Shown: positions 16,940-29,200 of the stretch, one piece after another
Numbering within the stretch: position 1 is the first letter of the stretch
Layout: every line of letters starts with the position of its first letter
NCBI RefSeq assembly: GCF_005943945.1
Contig: NZ_CP040710.1
Span: 817,001 to 881,000 of the forward strand
Direction of reading: 5' to 3'
From: Aggregatimonas sangjinii
GTDB taxonomy: Bacteria; Bacteroidota; Bacteroidia; Flavobacteriales; Flavobacteriaceae
Length of the DNA stretch: 64,000 nt
Notes under the pieces: model-generated
Databases searched by the model: none
The model's input: only the letters and a program-made list of their open reading frames with translations
What the model was told of the DNA's origin: nothing
Position numbers and translations under genes: made by a program

Positions 16940-19900
16940 ATGTTAAAACAACAGACTGAGAGAATAAATTTTGCATCCGCTAAGAACACTCCGGAATACC
17001 CGGATTTCTTGGACATTCAGATTAAATCGTTTCAAGATTTTTTTCAACTTGAGACCAAATCTGACGAAAGGGGCAATGAAGGATTGTACAACACCTTTAT
17101 GGAAAACTTCCCGATAACGGACACACGTAATCAGTTCGTTTTGGAGTTTCTCGATTATTTTATAGATCCACCAAGATATTCCATCCAGGAATGTATCGAG
17201 CGTGGTCTTACCTATAGCGTTCCACTAAAGGCAAGGTTGAAATTGTATTGTACCGATGAGGAGCATGAAGATTTCGAGACCATTGTGCAAGACGTATATT
17301 TAGGAACTATTCCTTACATGACGCCAAGCGGTACTTTCGTTATAAACGGGGCCGAGCGAGTCGTGGTTTCGCAGTTGCACCGTTCTCCTGGTGTATTCTT
17401 CGGACAGTCTTTCCATGCTAATGGTACCAAGCTGTATTCAGCAAGGGTCATTCCATTTAAAGGTTCATGGATTGAATTCGCTACCGATATCAACGGCGTA
17501 ATGTATGCGTATATCGATAGGAAGAAAAAATTACCTGTAACAACTCTCTTTAGAGCTATTGGCTTTGAAAGGGACAAGGATATTCTTGAGATATTCGACC
17601 TTTCGGAGGAAGTCAAGGTTTCTAATGCAGGTCTCAAAAAAGTAATGGGCCGTAAACTGGCCGCCCGTGTATTGAACACCTGGCATGAAGATTTTGTGGA
17701 TGAGGATACTGGGGAAGTGGTTTCCATTGAGCGTAACGAAATCGTATTGGATCGTGATACGGTTTTGGACAAGGAACACATAGCCCAGATCATGGAAGCC
17801 GACGTGAAAACCATTCTTTTGCACAAAGAGAATAATGCACAGAGCGACTATGCCATTATTCATAACACCCTACAAAAAGATCCTACCAACTCCGAAAAGG
17901 AAGCGGTAGAACATATTTATAGACAACTTCGTAATGCCGAGCCGCCCGATGAGGAGACCGCTCGAGGCATCATTGATAAATTGTTCTTCTCCGATCAACG
18001 TTACAACTTAGGTGAGGTGGGTCGTTATCGAATGAACAAGAAATTACAGTTGGATATCGGAATGGACAAGCAGGTCCTGACCAAGGAAGATATTATTACC
18101 ATCATCAAGTATTTGATCGAGTTGATCAACTCAAAGGCCGAAATAGATGATATCGATCACTTATCCAACAGACGTGTACGTACGGTAGGGGAACAATTAT
18201 CTTCTCAGTTCGGTGTCGGTCTTGCCCGTATGGCGAGAACCATTCGTGAGCGTATGAACGTTCGTGATAATGAGGTGTTTACGCCGATAGATTTGATCAA
18301 TGCGAAGACCTTGTCCTCTGTGATCAACTCCTTCTTCGGAACCAACCAGCTGTCTCAGTTTATGGATCAAACGAATCCGTTGGCAGAGATTACGCACAAG
18401 AGAAGGTTATCGGCCCTTGGGCCAGGTGGTCTTTCTCGTGAAAGAGCCGGTTTCGAGGTACGTGATGTACATTATACGCACTACGGAAGACTTTGTCCGA
18501 TAGAGACACCGGAAGGGCCGAATATTGGTCTGATTTCTTCTTTGGCCGTTTTCGCCAAGGTGAACCCAATGGGCTTCTTGGAAACGCCATACCGTAAAGT
18601 AGAGAACGGAAAAGTAAATACCAAGGAATTCGGATATTTGAGTGCGGAGGAAGAGGAGGGTATGAAAATCGCCCAAGCCAATATTCCGTTGAAGGATAAC
18701 GGAACCATTGATTCCGAGAAGGTAATTGCAAGGGAAGAAGGTGATTTCCCTGTTGTAGACCCGAAAGAAATCAACTATACCGATGTTGCCCCGAATCAGA
18801 TTGCATCTATTTCTGCGTCATTGATTCCATTTTTGGAGCACGATGATGCGAACAGAGCATTGATGGGGTCGAACATGATGCGTCAGGCCGTTCCCTTGTT
18901 GAAACCACAATCGCCAATCGTTGGTACCGGATTGGAACGTCAGGTAGCTTCCGATTCTAGGGTATTGATCAATGCGGAAGGCGATGGGGTTATCGAATAT
19001 GTAGATGCCCAAAAGGTGACCATCAAATACGATAGGTCCGATGCTGAACGCTTGATAAGTTTCGAGGAAGATTCGAAAACGTATAATTTGGTAAAGTTTA
19101 GAAAAACGAACCAAGGTACGAGCATTAACTTGAAACCTATCGTTAAGAAAGGCGATAAGGTTAAAAAGGGTCAGGTCCTATGTGAGGGTTATGCTACCGA
19201 AAAAGGCGAGTTGGCCTTGGGTAGAAACCTTACCGTGGCCTTTATGCCGTGGAAAGGGTATAACTTCGAGGATGCAATCGTAATCTCCGAAAAAGTAGTC
19301 CGTGAGGATATTTTTACTTCTATTCACGTAGACGAGTATTCCCTTGAAGTTCGGGATACCAAACTTGGTGCTGAAGAACTGACACACGACATTCCAAATG
19401 TTTCCGAAGAGGCCACAAAAGACCTTGACGAAAACGGAATGATCCGCATAGGCGCCGAAGTAAAGCCCGGCGATATCCTAATTGGAAAAATCACGCCGAA
19501 AGGGGAATCAGATCCTACTCCGGAAGAAAAACTGCTTCGTGCGATTTTCGGTGATAAGGCTGGTGATGTTAAAGATGCTTCGTTGAAAGCTTCCCCATCC
19601 TTACGTGGTGTTGTTATTGACAAAAAGTTGTTCTCCCGTTCTATCAAGGATAAGCGTAAGCGTTCCGAGGATAAGGAGTCCATCAACCGTTTGGAATTGG
19701 AATATGAAGTGAAATTCCAGGAATTAAAGGATATCCTTGTAGAAAAATTGGCAAGCCTGATTAGTGGTAAGACCTCACAAGGAGTGCTTAATGATTTGGG
19801 AGAGGAAGTATTGCCTAAAGGTAAAAAGTACACCTTGAAGATGCTGAACTCCGTTGATGATTTTGCCCACTTGGTGGGTGGAAGCTGGACGACCGATAAA

Positions 19901-20749
19901 GCTACGAATGCTTCGGTTGCCGATTTGTTGCACAATTATAAGATTAAGCTGAATGACCTTCAAGGGAACTTGAGAAGGGATAAGTTTACGATTTCTGTCG
20001 GTGATGAATTGCCAGCCGGTATCATGAAATTGGCCAAGGTCTACATCGCCAAGAAGCGTAAATTGAAGGTTGGGGATAAAATGGCGGGACGTCACGGAAA
20101 CAAAGGTATCGTTTCTAGAATCGTACGTCAGGAAGACATGCCATTCTTGGAAGATGGTACGCCTGTTGATATTGTGTTAAATCCTTTGGGAGTACCTTCA
20201 CGTATGAACATCGGCCAGATTTATGAGACCGTATTAGGTTGGGCAGGATTGAAGTTGGGCAAAAAGTACGCAACTCCGATTTTCGATGGGGCGACTTTAG
20301 ACCAGATCAATAGCTTTACCGATGAGGCAGGCATTCCAAGATTCGGACATACCTATTTATTCGACGGTGGTACAGGACAGCGTTTTGATCAACCCGCTAC
20401 GGTTGGTGTAATTTACATGCTGAAACTGGGCCATATGGTAGATGATAAGATGCATGCAAGGTCTATCGGACCATACTCACTGATTACGCAACAACCATTG
20501 GGTGGTAAAGCCCAGTTCGGTGGTCAACGTTTTGGAGAGATGGAAGTTTGGGCACTTGAGGCATATGGCGCATCCGCTACCCTTCGAGAGATATTGACGG
20601 TTAAATCCGATGACGTGGTCGGTAGGGCGAAAACCTACGAATCCATCGTTAAGGGAGAGACCATGCCAGAACCTGGTTTACCAGAATCTTTCAATGTATT
20701 GATGCACGAACTGAAAGGTTTGGGTCTCGACATTCGTTTGGAAGAATAG
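16940..20749 (+). CDS. rpoB: DNA-directed RNA polymerase subunit beta
   Basis: A 1269-residue protein, a normal length for Bacteroidota. The rifampicin-binding cluster region is wild type in appearance: [20 protein letters not shown] followed by RLSALGPGG at about 480-510. The catalytic-side motif [12 protein letters not shown] is near residue 1050 and the C-terminal anchor ends [13 protein letters not shown]. It is 36 bases upstream of rpoC and cotranscribed with it. Confidence 0.98.
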   Translation: MLKQQTERINFASAKNTPEYPDFLDIQIKSFQDFFQLETKSDERGNEGLYNTFMENFPITDTRNQFVLEFLDYFIDPPRYSIQECIERGLTYSVPLKARLKLYCTDEEHEDFETIVQDVYLGTIPYMTPSGTFVINGAERVVVSQLHRSPGVFFGQSFHANGTKLYSARVIPFKGSWIEFATDINGVMYAYIDRKKKLPVTTLFRAIGFERDKDILEIFDLSEEVKVSNAGLKKVMGRKLAARVLNTWHEDFVDEDTGEVVSIERNEIVLDRDTVLDKEHIAQIMEADVKTILLHKENNAQSDYAIIHNTLQKDPTNSEKEAVEHIYRQLRNAEPPDEETARGIIDKLFFSDQRYNLGEVGRYRMNKKLQLDIGMDKQVLTKEDIITIIKYLIELINSKAEIDDIDHLSNRRVRTVGEQLSSQFGVGLARMARTIRERMNVRDNEVFTPIDLINAKTLSSVINSFFGTNQLSQFMDQTNPLAEITHKRRLSALGPGGLSRERAGFEVRDVHYTHYGRLCPIETPEGPNIGLISSLAVFAKVNPMGFLETPYRKVENGKVNTKEFGYLSAEEEEGMKIAQANIPLKDNGTIDSEKVIAREEGDFPVVDPKEINYTDVAPNQIASISASLIPFLEHDDANRALMGSNMMRQAVPLLKPQSPIVGTGLERQVASDSRVLINAEGDGVIEYVDAQKVTIKYDRSDAERLISFEEDSKTYNLVKFRKTNQGTSINLKPIVKKGDKVKKGQVLCEGYATEKGELALGRNLTVAFMPWKGYNFEDAIVISEKVVREDIFTSIHVDEYSLEVRDTKLGAEELTHDIPNVSEEATKDLDENGMIRIGAEVKPGDILIGKITPKGESDPTPEEKLLRAIFGDKAGDVKDASLKASPSLRGVVIDKKLFSRSIKDKRKRSEDKESINRLELEYEVKFQELKDILVEKLASLISGKTSQGVLNDLGEEVLPKGKKYTLKMLNSVDDFAHLVGGSWTTDKATNASVADLLHNYKIKLNDLQGNLRRDKFTISVGDELPAGIMKLAKVYIAKKRKLKVGDKMAGRHGNKGIVSRIVRQEDMPFLEDGTPVDIVLNPLGVPSRMNIGQIYETVLGWAGLKLGKKYATPIFDGATLDQINSFTDEAGIPRFGHTYLFDGGTGQRFDQPATVGVIYMLKLGHMVDDKMHARSIGPYSLITQQPLGGKAQFGGQRFGEMEVWALEAYGASATLREILTVKSDDVVGRAKTYESIVKGETMPEPGLPESFNVLMHELKGLGLDIRLEE

Positions 20750-20785
20750 TTTTACACACAACACATTTAAGAGCACCATTACATT

Positions 20786-23700
20786 ATGGCTAGAATACAC
20801 GATAATACACCACAAAAAAGGTTTAACAAGATTTCGATCGGCTTGGCTTCCCCGGAAGCTATTTTGGCAGAGTCAAGAGGCGAGGTCTTAAAACCTGAAA
20901 CTATTAACTATAGAACCCACAAGCCTGAGCGTGACGGACTTTTCTGTGAGCGTATCTTTGGTCCTGTCAAGGATTATGAGTGTGCCTGTGGAAAGTATAA
21001 GCGTATTCGTTACCGCGGTATCGTTTGTGACCGTTGTGGCGTTGAAGTTACCGAGAAGAAAGTACGTAGGGATCGCGTAGGGCATATCAATTTGGTAGTT
21101 CCTGTGGCGCATATCTGGTACTTCCGTTCGCTACCGAACAAAATCGGTTACCTTCTGGGGCTTCCTTCCAAGAAGCTCGATATGATCATCTACTATGAAC
21201 GCTATGTAGTCATACAACCCGGTATCGCCAAAGGACCTGAAGGGGAAGAAATCAATAAGATGGATTTCCTTACGGAAGAAGAGTACTTGAATATCTTGGA
21301 GGAGATTCCGCCGGAAAATCAATACTTAGAAGACACCGATCCCAATAAATTCATCGCAAAGATGGGTGCGGAATGTTTGATCGATCTTTTGGGAAGAATC
21401 GATTTGAAACAACTGTCGTATGATTTAAGGCACAAGGCGAATACCGAAACTTCAAAACAACGTAAGACGGAAGCCCTAAAAAGGCTTCAAGTTGTAGAGG
21501 CACTTCGAGAATCCCAGCAAAATAGGGAGAACAAGCCGGAATGGATGATTATGAAGGTGGTTCCCGTTATTCCGCCGGAATTACGTCCGTTGGTACCGTT
21601 GGATGGTGGTCGTTTTGCGACCTCCGATTTAAATGATCTGTACCGAAGGGTAATTATACGAAACAACCGTTTAAAGCGATTGGTCGAAATCAAGGCACCC
21701 GAGGTTATTCTGAGAAATGAGAAGCGTATGCTTCAAGAATCTGTTGATTCGCTCTTCGATAACACTCGAAAAGCATCTGCGGTAAAAACAGAATCTAACA
21801 GGCCTTTAAAATCCCTTTCCGATTCATTGAAGGGAAAACAAGGTCGTTTCCGTCAGAACCTGTTAGGAAAGCGTGTCGATTATTCCGCTCGTTCGGTAAT
21901 CGTCGTTGGTCCTGAAATGAAGCTGTATGAATGCGGTCTTCCAAAGGATATGGCTGCCGAATTATACAAACCATTCGTGATTCGAAAGTTGATCGAACGA
22001 GGTATCGTAAAAACGGTAAAATCGGCAAAGAAAATAATAGACAAAAAAGAACCCGTAGTTTGGGATATTCTTGAAAACGTATTGAAAGGACACCCGGTAC
22101 TATTGAACAGGGCCCCGACATTACACCGATTAGGTATTCAAGCATTCCAACCCAAACTTATCGAAGGGAAGGCAATTCGTTTGCACCCGTTGGTTTGTAC
22201 GGCTTTTAATGCGGATTTTGATGGTGACCAGATGGCGGTGCACCTTCCATTGGGCCCAGAGGCCATTTTGGAAGCACAGCTGCTTATGTTGGCATCGCAC
22301 AATATATTGAACCCTGCTAATGGTTCTCCGATTACCGTGCCCTCCCAGGATATGGTCTTGGGTCTGTATTATATGACCAAAGAGCGTAAATCTACAAAGG
22401 AGGTACCTGTAAAGGGCGAAGGTTTGACTTTCTACTCCGATGAGGAGGTGGTTATTGCCTTCAATGAAGGAATGTTGGAGCTGAATGCTGGTATTAAAGT
22501 GCGAACGAAGGACTTTAACGAAGAGGGAGAATTGGTTAATCAAATTGTTCAGACTACTGTTGGTAGGGTACTGTTCAATCAAGTAGTGCCGGAAGCTGCC
22601 GGTTACGTGAATGATGTATTGAACAAAAAATCATTGCGTGATATTATCGGTAATATTCTTGCGGTGACCGATGTGCCTACCACAGCCGAATTCTTGGATA
22701 AGATAAAGACAATGGGGTACGAATTCGCTTTTAAAGGTGGATTGTCCTTTAGTCTTGGCGATATTATCATTCCTAAGGAGAAACACGAGATGATTGCCGA
22801 TGCCAACGGTCAAGTTGATGGTATTATGACCAATTACAACATGGGTCTGATTACCAATAATGAAAGATACAATCAGGTTATTGATGTATGGACATCAACA
22901 AACGCGCTATTGACTGAATTGGCGATGAAACGTATTCGCGAAGACCAACAAGGTTTCAACTCGGTGTATATGATGTTGGATTCTGGTGCGAGGGGCTCGA
23001 AAGAGCAGATTCGCCAGTTGACCGGTATGCGTGGACTGATGGCCAAGCCTAAAAAGTCTACTGCTGGAGGTGGTGAGATTATCGAGAACCCGATTCTCTC
23101 CAACTTTAAGGAGGGCCTATCGATTTTGGAATACTTTATCTCTACCCACGGTGCACGTAAAGGTCTCGCCGATACCGCTTTGAAAACGGCCGATGCCGGA
23201 TATCTAACACGTCGTTTGGTGGATGTTTCTCAAGATGTAATCGTTAATATCGAGGATTGTGAAACCCTTAGAGGTGTCACGGTCGAAGCATTGCGTAAAA
23301 ACGAAGAAATCGTTGAATCTTTGGGGGCCCGTATTCTAGGTAGGGTTTCCTTACATGACGTATACAATCCGTTGACTGAGGAATTGTTGCTGACTGCAGG
23401 TCAGGAAATCATGGAGTCGGATGTAAAACGCATATCGGATTCCCCAATTGAAAAGGTAGAAGTGCGTTCAGCATTGACGTGTGAGGCACCAAAAGGTATT
23501 TGTGCCCAATGTTATGGTCGAAACCTTTCCACCAATAAGATGGTGCAAAGAGGTGAAGCTGTTGGTGTTGTCGCTGCACAATCCATTGGAGAGCCAGGAA
23601 CACAGTTAACGTTGCGTACGTTCCACGTTGGGGGTATTGCTGGAAACATTTCCGAAGACAGTAAGTTGGAAGCCAAGTTCGCCGGTGTTGCCGAAATCGA

Positions 23701-25084
23701 GGATCTACGAACCGTAAAAGGAGAGGATTCTGATGGTAATAACGCCGAAATCGTTATTTCCCGAACTTCCGAAATTAAAGTGATCGATGCCAAAACCGGC
23801 ATTGTGCTAAGTACGAACAATATTCCTTATGGTTCGCAATTGTTCATTAAGAACGGGGCCAAAGTAGCCAAGGATGAGTTGATTTGTCAGTGGGATCCAT
23901 ATAACGGTGTAATCGTTTCGGAGTTTCCAGGTAAAATAGCGTACGAGAATATCGAACAAGGTGTTACCTATCAAGTAGAAATCGATGAACAAACCGGATT
24001 CCAGGAGAAAGTAATCTCCGAATCCCGTAACAAGAAATTGATACCTACGCTCTTGATTATGAATAACAAGGATGAAGTGTTGCGTTCGTACAACCTTCCG
24101 GTCGGTTCCCACATTATGGTCGATGACGGAGATAAGATCAAGGAAGGTAAAACTTTGGTGAAAATACCACGTAAATCGGCGAAAGCAGGTGATATTACGG
24201 GTGGTCTTCCAAGGGTTACCGAATTGTTCGAAGCGCGAAATCCATCTAACCCGGCTGTGGTGTCTGAAATCGATGGCGTAGTTTCTTTTGGAAAAATAAA
24301 AAGGGGTAACCGCGAAATCATCATTGAGTCCAAATTAGGTGAAATCAAGAAGTACCTTGTAAAACTCTCAAACCAGATTTTGGTGCAGGAGAACGATTAC
24401 GTAAGGGCAGGCATGCCTTTGTCGGATGGTTCCATTACACCTGAAGACATCTTGAAAATCAAAGGTCCATCTGCTGTTCAACAGTATTTGGTGAACGAGG
24501 TTCAGGAAGTATATCGTTTGCAAGGGGTGAAAATCAACGACAAACATTTTGAGGTAGTCGTTCGACAGATGATGCGTAAAGTACGGATTGTGGATCCAGG
24601 AGATACTATTTTCTTGGAGAATCAACTAGTGCATAAAGATGATTTCATCAATGAGAACGACGATATCTTCGGTAAGAAAGTAGTGATGGACGCCGGGGAA
24701 TCCGAGAATTTGAAGGCAGGTATGATCATTACCCCTAGGGAACTAAGGGATGAGAATTCCATCCTCAAGCGCGGTGACAAAGCTGTGGTAGAAGCAAGGG
24801 ATGCCGTTTCGGCAACCGCAACTCCTATCTTACAAGGTATCACGAGAGCCTCGCTACAAACGAAATCGTTTATTTCTGCCGCATCGTTCCAAGAGACCAC
24901 TAAAGTATTGAACGAAGCTGCGGTAAGCGGTAAGGTAGATACCTTGGAAGGCTTGAAGGAAAATGTTATCGTAGGGCACAGAATTCCTGCTGGTACAGGT
25001 ATGCGTGACTATGAGAATATTATCGTCGGTTCAAAAGAGGAATACGATGAAATAATGGCGCGTAAAGAGGCGTTAAAATTCTAA
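20786..25084 (+). CDS. rpoC: DNA-directed RNA polymerase subunit beta'
   Basis: A 1432-residue protein. The N-terminal zinc ribbon has the pairs CACGKY and CDRCGVEV (about residues 66-90). The active-site aspartates are in [15 protein letters not shown] at about 474-488. The second zinc site, with [15 protein letters not shown], is at about 900-915. The trigger loop region is followed by the C-terminal [12 protein letters not shown]. It ends the polymerase operon just before a strong terminator. Confidence 0.98.
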   Translation: MARIHDNTPQKRFNKISIGLASPEAILAESRGEVLKPETINYRTHKPERDGLFCERIFGPVKDYECACGKYKRIRYRGIVCDRCGVEVTEKKVRRDRVGHINLVVPVAHIWYFRSLPNKIGYLLGLPSKKLDMIIYYERYVVIQPGIAKGPEGEEINKMDFLTEEEYLNILEEIPPENQYLEDTDPNKFIAKMGAECLIDLLGRIDLKQLSYDLRHKANTETSKQRKTEALKRLQVVEALRESQQNRENKPEWMIMKVVPVIPPELRPLVPLDGGRFATSDLNDLYRRVIIRNNRLKRLVEIKAPEVILRNEKRMLQESVDSLFDNTRKASAVKTESNRPLKSLSDSLKGKQGRFRQNLLGKRVDYSARSVIVVGPEMKLYECGLPKDMAAELYKPFVIRKLIERGIVKTVKSAKKIIDKKEPVVWDILENVLKGHPVLLNRAPTLHRLGIQAFQPKLIEGKAIRLHPLVCTAFNADFDGDQMAVHLPLGPEAILEAQLLMLASHNILNPANGSPITVPSQDMVLGLYYMTKERKSTKEVPVKGEGLTFYSDEEVVIAFNEGMLELNAGIKVRTKDFNEEGELVNQIVQTTVGRVLFNQVVPEAAGYVNDVLNKKSLRDIIGNILAVTDVPTTAEFLDKIKTMGYEFAFKGGLSFSLGDIIIPKEKHEMIADANGQVDGIMTNYNMGLITNNERYNQVIDVWTSTNALLTELAMKRIREDQQGFNSVYMMLDSGARGSKEQIRQLTGMRGLMAKPKKSTAGGGEIIENPILSNFKEGLSILEYFISTHGARKGLADTALKTADAGYLTRRLVDVSQDVIVNIEDCETLRGVTVEALRKNEEIVESLGARILGRVSLHDVYNPLTEELLLTAGQEIMESDVKRISDSPIEKVEVRSALTCEAPKGICAQCYGRNLSTNKMVQRGEAVGVVAAQSIGEPGTQLTLRTFHVGGIAGNISEDSKLEAKFAGVAEIEDLRTVKGEDSDGNNAEIVISRTSEIKVIDAKTGIVLSTNNIPYGSQLFIKNGAKVAKDELICQWDPYNGVIVSEFPGKIAYENIEQGVTYQVEIDEQTGFQEKVISESRNKKLIPTLLIMNNKDEVLRSYNLPVGSHIMVDDGDKIKEGKTLVKIPRKSAKAGDITGGLPRVTELFEARNPSNPAVVSEIDGVVSFGKIKRGNREIIIESKLGEIKKYLVKLSNQILVQENDYVRAGMPLSDGSITPEDILKIKGPSAVQQYLVNEVQEVYRLQGVKINDKHFEVVVRQMMRKVRIVDPGDTIFLENQLVHKDDFINENDDIFGKKVVMDAGESENLKAGMIITPRELRDENSILKRGDKAVVEARDAVSATATPILQGITRASLQTKSFISAASFQETTKVLNEAAVSGKVDTLEGLKENVIVGHRIPAGTGMRDYENIIVGSKEEYDEIMARKEALKF

Positions 25085-25090
25085 TGTAGA

Positions 25091-25129
25091 CCGACCCTCG
25101 ATATACTCATATCGAGGGTCGGTTTTTTT
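25091..25129 (+). terminator. Rho-independent terminator after rpoC
   Basis: A perfect 14-base-pair stem with an ACTC loop is followed by seven T. It starts 6 bases after the rpoC stop codon. Confidence 0.93.
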
Positions 25130-25141
25130 ATGTAATAGCCA

Positions 25142-25453
25142 ATGGCAGAAAAGGAAAACAAACAAAAGCAGATCAATATCGAATTGGATGAAAAGATGGC
25201 GGAGGGTATCTATTCCAATTTGGCCATTATCAACCATTCCGTTTCGGAATTTGTGGTAGACTTTATTAGCATGATGCCCGGTGCACCAAAGGCTAAAGTT
25301 AAAAGCCGTATCGTTTTGACCCCGCAACACGCCAAGAAGTTCCTAAAGGCATTGAACGATAATGTACATCGCTTTGAAAAGGCCCATGGTACCATTAAAG
25401 ATTACGAGCAACCTCCAATACCGTTGAATTTCGGTCCTACCGGGGAGGCTTAA
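25142..25453 (+). CDS. DUF3467 family protein
   Basis: A 103-residue soluble protein. It begins with a Lys/Gln-rich stretch and then QINIELDEKMAEGIYSNLAI. The conserved EFVVDFISMMPGAPKAKVKSR is the hallmark of DUF3467. The role is unknown. In Bacteroidota the gene regularly follows rpoC, as here, where it starts 13 bases after the rpoC terminator, so it may depend on read-through. A hairpin terminator follows. Confidence 0.92.
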   Translation: MAEKENKQKQINIELDEKMAEGIYSNLAIINHSVSEFVVDFISMMPGAPKAKVKSRIVLTPQHAKKFLKALNDNVHRFEKAHGTIKDYEQPPIPLNFGPTGEA

Positions 25454-25463
25454 AACTAAAATT

Positions 25464-25490
25464 AAACCACTGTAAAAGCAGTGGTTTTTT
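25464..25490 (+). terminator. Terminator after the DUF3467 gene
   Basis: A 9-base-pair AAACCACTG/CAGTGGTTT stem with a 6-base loop is followed by T residues. Because A residues precede it, it may also serve the convergent minus-strand gene. Confidence 0.85.
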
Positions 25491-25555
25491 ATTTTGCATC
25501 CTCTTGCCCTCAGTTCAGGTATGCATTGACGCTTTACCCTATTTTGTCAACGTTA

Positions 25556-26833
25556 TCAGGTCTTTGGTTTGAAGGGGCGTACGATCAATCTGGCTGCCTT
25601 ATCGTAGTTGATGTAATTGTATACCCAATTGAAAAAGACGATGACTCGATTCCTAAAACCGACTAAGGCCATAAGGTGAACGACCATCCACAGTAGCCAG
25701 GCGAAGGATCCCCCGAAACGGAATTTTTTGATATCCGCGACGGCTTTGTTCCGACCAACGGTCGCCATTGTACCCTTGTCCGTGTACTTGAAGGGTGTCA
25801 TCTCTTTACCGCTAAGCATTCGCTTTATATTTTTTGCCAAATGTTCCCCTTGTTGAATAGCAGGCTGCGCGACCTGAGGATGTCCTTTGGGATAGTCCTG
25901 AGTGTCCATTTGGGCGATATCGCCAATAGCGAAAACCGTATCGAATCCATTTATTTGATTGAATTGATTTACGGCATAGCGACTTGATTTTTCAATCATG
26001 ACGTCTGTTTTGAAACCCTCTATGGAAGCTCCGGTTACCCCTGCCGTCCATATGCAGTTTTTGGTTCGAAAGGTCGCCCCATCGTCCAATGTTAATAGTT
26101 CTCCGTCATAATCGCTGGCGATGGCGTTCAAATGCACGATTACCCCTAGTTCTTTTAAAAATTTCTCGGCTTCTTTGGATGCGTGATCGCTCATGGGTGG
26201 TAACACCTGTGGGCCTCCTTCGAACAAATGAATTTCCATTTCATTTATTTCCATATGCTTGTAATCTTTTGGAAAGACATTTCTCTTCAGTTCGGCAAGG
26301 GCTCCTGAGAGCTCTACGCCCGTAGGTCCGGCACCTATGATACAGAAATTAAGATGCGCCTTTCTCTCGGCCATGTCGGTGCAATCGTCAGCATATTCAA
26401 AATTTTGAAGCATAAGACTACGGATGTTCAGGGCATCCGGTAAAAACTTCATGGGCAAGGCATATTTTGCAATCTGTTCATTGCCGAAAAAGTTGGTTTT
26501 GGTTCCCGTAGCCAGGACCAAGTAGTCATAGGCAAGATTCCCGATATCGGTTGTGACGCATCTCGTTTCCGTGTCAATATGCTGTACGGTTGCCAGACGA
26601 AAGTAAAAGTCGCTTAACTTTCTGAGGATTTTTCGAATGGGGTAGGCGATGGAATCCGGTTCCAAGCCGCTCGTCGAAACTTGATATAGCAAGGGCTGAA
26701 ACGTATGGTAATTATGCTGGTCCAATAAAACCAGTTGTATATCGGCACCCTTTAGGTTTTTTGCCAACGAGATGCCAGCAAAGCCGCCACCAATGATGAC
26801 TACTCGCTTTTTTTCGGTTTTTGGAATATTCAT
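25556..26833 (-). CDS. Type II NADH dehydrogenase (NDH-2-like FAD oxidoreductase)
   Basis: A 425-residue protein from the ATG chosen here (MNIPKTEKKRVVIIGGGFAG). An in-frame GTG at 26893 would add 20 residues of no family similarity. Two Rossmann folds are visible: IIGGGFAGI at the N-terminus for FAD and IIGAGPTGVELSGALAEL at about 165-182 for NADH. The FAIGDIAQ motif is near 300. A hydrophobic or amphipathic C-terminal part (WLLWMVVHLMALVGF) probably binds the membrane. It oxidises NADH and reduces quinone without proton pumping. Confidence 0.9.
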   Translation of the reverse strand: MNIPKTEKKRVVIIGGGFAGISLAKNLKGADIQLVLLDQHNYHTFQPLLYQVSTSGLEPDSIAYPIRKILRKLSDFYFRLATVQHIDTETRCVTTDIGNLAYDYLVLATGTKTNFFGNEQIAKYALPMKFLPDALNIRSLMLQNFEYADDCTDMAERKAHLNFCIIGAGPTGVELSGALAELKRNVFPKDYKHMEINEMEIHLFEGGPQVLPPMSDHASKEAEKFLKELGVIVHLNAIASDYDGELLTLDDGATFRTKNCIWTAGVTGASIEGFKTDVMIEKSSRYAVNQFNQINGFDTVFAIGDIAQMDTQDYPKGHPQVAQPAIQQGEHLAKNIKRMLSGKEMTPFKYTDKGTMATVGRNKAVADIKKFRFGGSFAWLLWMVVHLMALVGFRNRVIVFFNWVYNYINYDKAARLIVRPFKPKT

Positions 26834-27087
26834 AGGCCAATCGGGGTAGACAAGAAAATGTCGAGCGTTGGTAGGATAATCCGACAATTTCACCTTATAA
26901 ATTTAGGGGTATTAGCGGTTAGGTGCAACAGAAACAAGAGATAAAGTTAGGTGCGGAAATATAGGAGGACCAATCTACAGACTTAACAATAAGTTTTACG
27001 GCCTGATGACGTAATAGCCGATGATGCGATGTGCCATTGCCATCTTGAAACAGCCTGAGAAATACAGGAATCGAAGCCCTGGGTATC

Positions 27088-28677
27088 CTAATCGAATTCA
27101 GAAACGAAATGTAATTTTACGCTCGGATATTTCTGTTGTGTCATTTGAAGCGAAAATTGCGAATCGGCCAAAAACACTAGTCTCCCTCGTTTGTCCTTGG
27201 CTAAAAATTTCTGCTTTACCCTTTTGAATTCTTTAAATTCATCGTTCTTAGGGTCGTCGGCAGCTACCCAGCAGGCTTTGTATACCGGAAAGTTCTCATA
27301 GGAGCATTTGGCCCCGTACTCATGTTCCAAACGATATTGGATCACTTCGAATTGAAGCGCACCAACGGTACCGATAACCTTTCTTCCGTTCAGTTCTAAC
27401 GTAAAAAGTTGCGCTACACCTTCATCCATCAACTGGTCGATACCTTTATAAAGTTGTTTTGACTTCATAGGGTCGGCATTATTGATATAGCGAAAATGCT
27501 CAGGGGAGAAACTGGGTATGCCTTTGTAGTGCAGTTCTTCACCTTCGGTTAGCGTATCCCCGATTTTGAAATTACCCGTATCATGAAGGCCAACAATATC
27601 TCCGGGATAGGAGATATCCACGATTTCCTTCTTCTCCGCAAAAAAAGCATTGGGACTCGAAAATTTCAATTTTTTTCCCTGCCGAACGTGCAAATAGGGT
27701 TTATTGCGTTCAAATGTGCCCGAAACGATTTTTACGAAGGCCAACCGATCACGGTGTTTGGGGTCCATGTTGGCATGTATTTTAAAAACGAATCCTGTAA
27801 GTTCTTTCTCTTTTGCCTCGACCACACGTTCTTCCGCTTTTTTTGATTTTGGTGGCGGAGCGATTTCAATAAAGCAATCCAACAATTCCCTTACTCCGAA
27901 ATTATTCAATGCCGAACCAAAAAAAACGGGTTGCTGTTCTCCTTTCAGATAGGATTCGCGGTCAAATTTTGGATACACACCTTCTACAAGCTCGAGATTG
28001 TCGCGAAGTTCGGTGGCTGCTTTTTCACCGATAATTCCATCCAAAGCATCGTTCCGAATATCATCGAAGGCAATGGTGTCCTCAATATTACTCTTGCTGT
28101 TTCCACTGAACAGATTTATGTTTTTCTCATATATGTTATAGATGCCTTTGAAGTCGTACCCCATCCCTATAGGAAAACTTAAGGGTGTTACGGCAAGGCC
28201 TAATTTCTGCTCCACTTCGTCTAAAAGGTCAAAGGCATCTTTTCCTTCCCGGTCCATTTTGTTAATGAAAACGATGATGGGTATACTTCGCATTCTGCAG
28301 ACTTCGACAAGTTTCTCGGTTTGGGCCTCGACACCTTTAGCAACATCGATAACGACGATTACGCTATCAACTGCTGTAAGCGTCCTGAACGTATCCTCGG
28401 CAAAGTCTTTGTGGCCGGGAGTATCAAGTATATTTATTTTTTTATTCCTGTATATAAATGCCAGTACCGAGGTTGCCACGGAAATACCGCGCTGTCGCTC
28501 GATTTCCATAAAATCACTAGTAGCGGTTTTTTTTATTTTATTGTTTTTTACAGCTCCAGCCTCTTGTATGGCCCCGCCGAAAAGCAATAGTTTCTCGGTC
28601 AAGGTGGTCTTTCCGGCATCGGGGTGCGATATGATTCCGAAGGTCCTCCTCCTCGCGATTTGATCTGCAAAGTTCAT
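27088..28677 (-). CDS. prfC: Peptide chain release factor 3
   Basis: A 529-residue translational GTPase that recycles RF1/RF2. The P-loop is in GIISHPDAGKTTLTEKLLLF at about 14-33, switch 2 is DTPGHKDFAEDTF at about 82-94 and the guanine motif is NKMDREG at about 137-143. The length is normal for RF3 and excludes EF-G. It is transcribed alone on the minus strand. The 194-base gap between this gene and the NDH-2 gene shows no clear signal. Confidence 0.96.
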   Translation of the reverse strand: MNFADQIARRRTFGIISHPDAGKTTLTEKLLLFGGAIQEAGAVKNNKIKKTATSDFMEIERQRGISVATSVLAFIYRNKKINILDTPGHKDFAEDTFRTLTAVDSVIVVIDVAKGVEAQTEKLVEVCRMRSIPIIVFINKMDREGKDAFDLLDEVEQKLGLAVTPLSFPIGMGYDFKGIYNIYEKNINLFSGNSKSNIEDTIAFDDIRNDALDGIIGEKAATELRDNLELVEGVYPKFDRESYLKGEQQPVFFGSALNNFGVRELLDCFIEIAPPPKSKKAEERVVEAKEKELTGFVFKIHANMDPKHRDRLAFVKIVSGTFERNKPYLHVRQGKKLKFSSPNAFFAEKKEIVDISYPGDIVGLHDTGNFKIGDTLTEGEELHYKGIPSFSPEHFRYINNADPMKSKQLYKGIDQLMDEGVAQLFTLELNGRKVIGTVGALQFEVIQYRLEHEYGAKCSYENFPVYKACWVAADDPKNDEFKEFKRVKQKFLAKDKRGRLVFLADSQFSLQMTQQKYPSVKLHFVSEFD

Positions 28678-29200
28678 TTGTAATATTGTTTTGAAAAATT
28701 TGTTTTAGACGAAGAAATCGAGGATTATCAGCAATAGAGATTGGGATATCGATAATCGAATTATTTCTAAAGGTGTCTAATGAATTTGGACAAAAATACG
28801 TTAAATAATGCGGAGGTTATCGCGAATAAACCACAGAAAAATAGTTTAAAACTGATGTATTAATTTTAAATATGTGTATTTTTAACTCGGTATTATTTAT
28901 CGTCGAACTTCCAAAAAAAATCGATTACCGTGAGTGTTGGTAGTCCGTTCGGCGATGAATTACGTACTTAGTTGAGTTATTGATTTTATATTTAATGTAG
29001 TTAAACGAGTAATACTGTTTTTGAAAGAATTTTCACAATTTTGACTTTTGATACAGTTCAACGTTTGGTTATTTAATTTTATCTTGCGCTCAATCAATAT
29101 GAGTTGTCCCAAACTTCTTACCTTTTGAAATTTTCTTATTGGCCATGGTGATTGGTAAACCCGCCTACCGTTTGTGTAGGTACTAAAATTGCTAACACTT
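28678..29200. other. Divergent intergenic region between prfC and the T9SS gene
   Basis: About 520 bases, strongly AT-rich, must hold promoters in both directions. Apart from the possible prfC -7 box I see no conserved element, tRNA or small ORF that I can support. Confidence 0.6.
28791..28798 (-). promoter_or_regulatory. Possible -7 box of the prfC promoter
   Basis: TATTTTTG on the minus strand matches TAnnTTTG and lies about 115 bases before the prfC start. No good -33 element was found, so this is only suggestive. Confidence 0.35.
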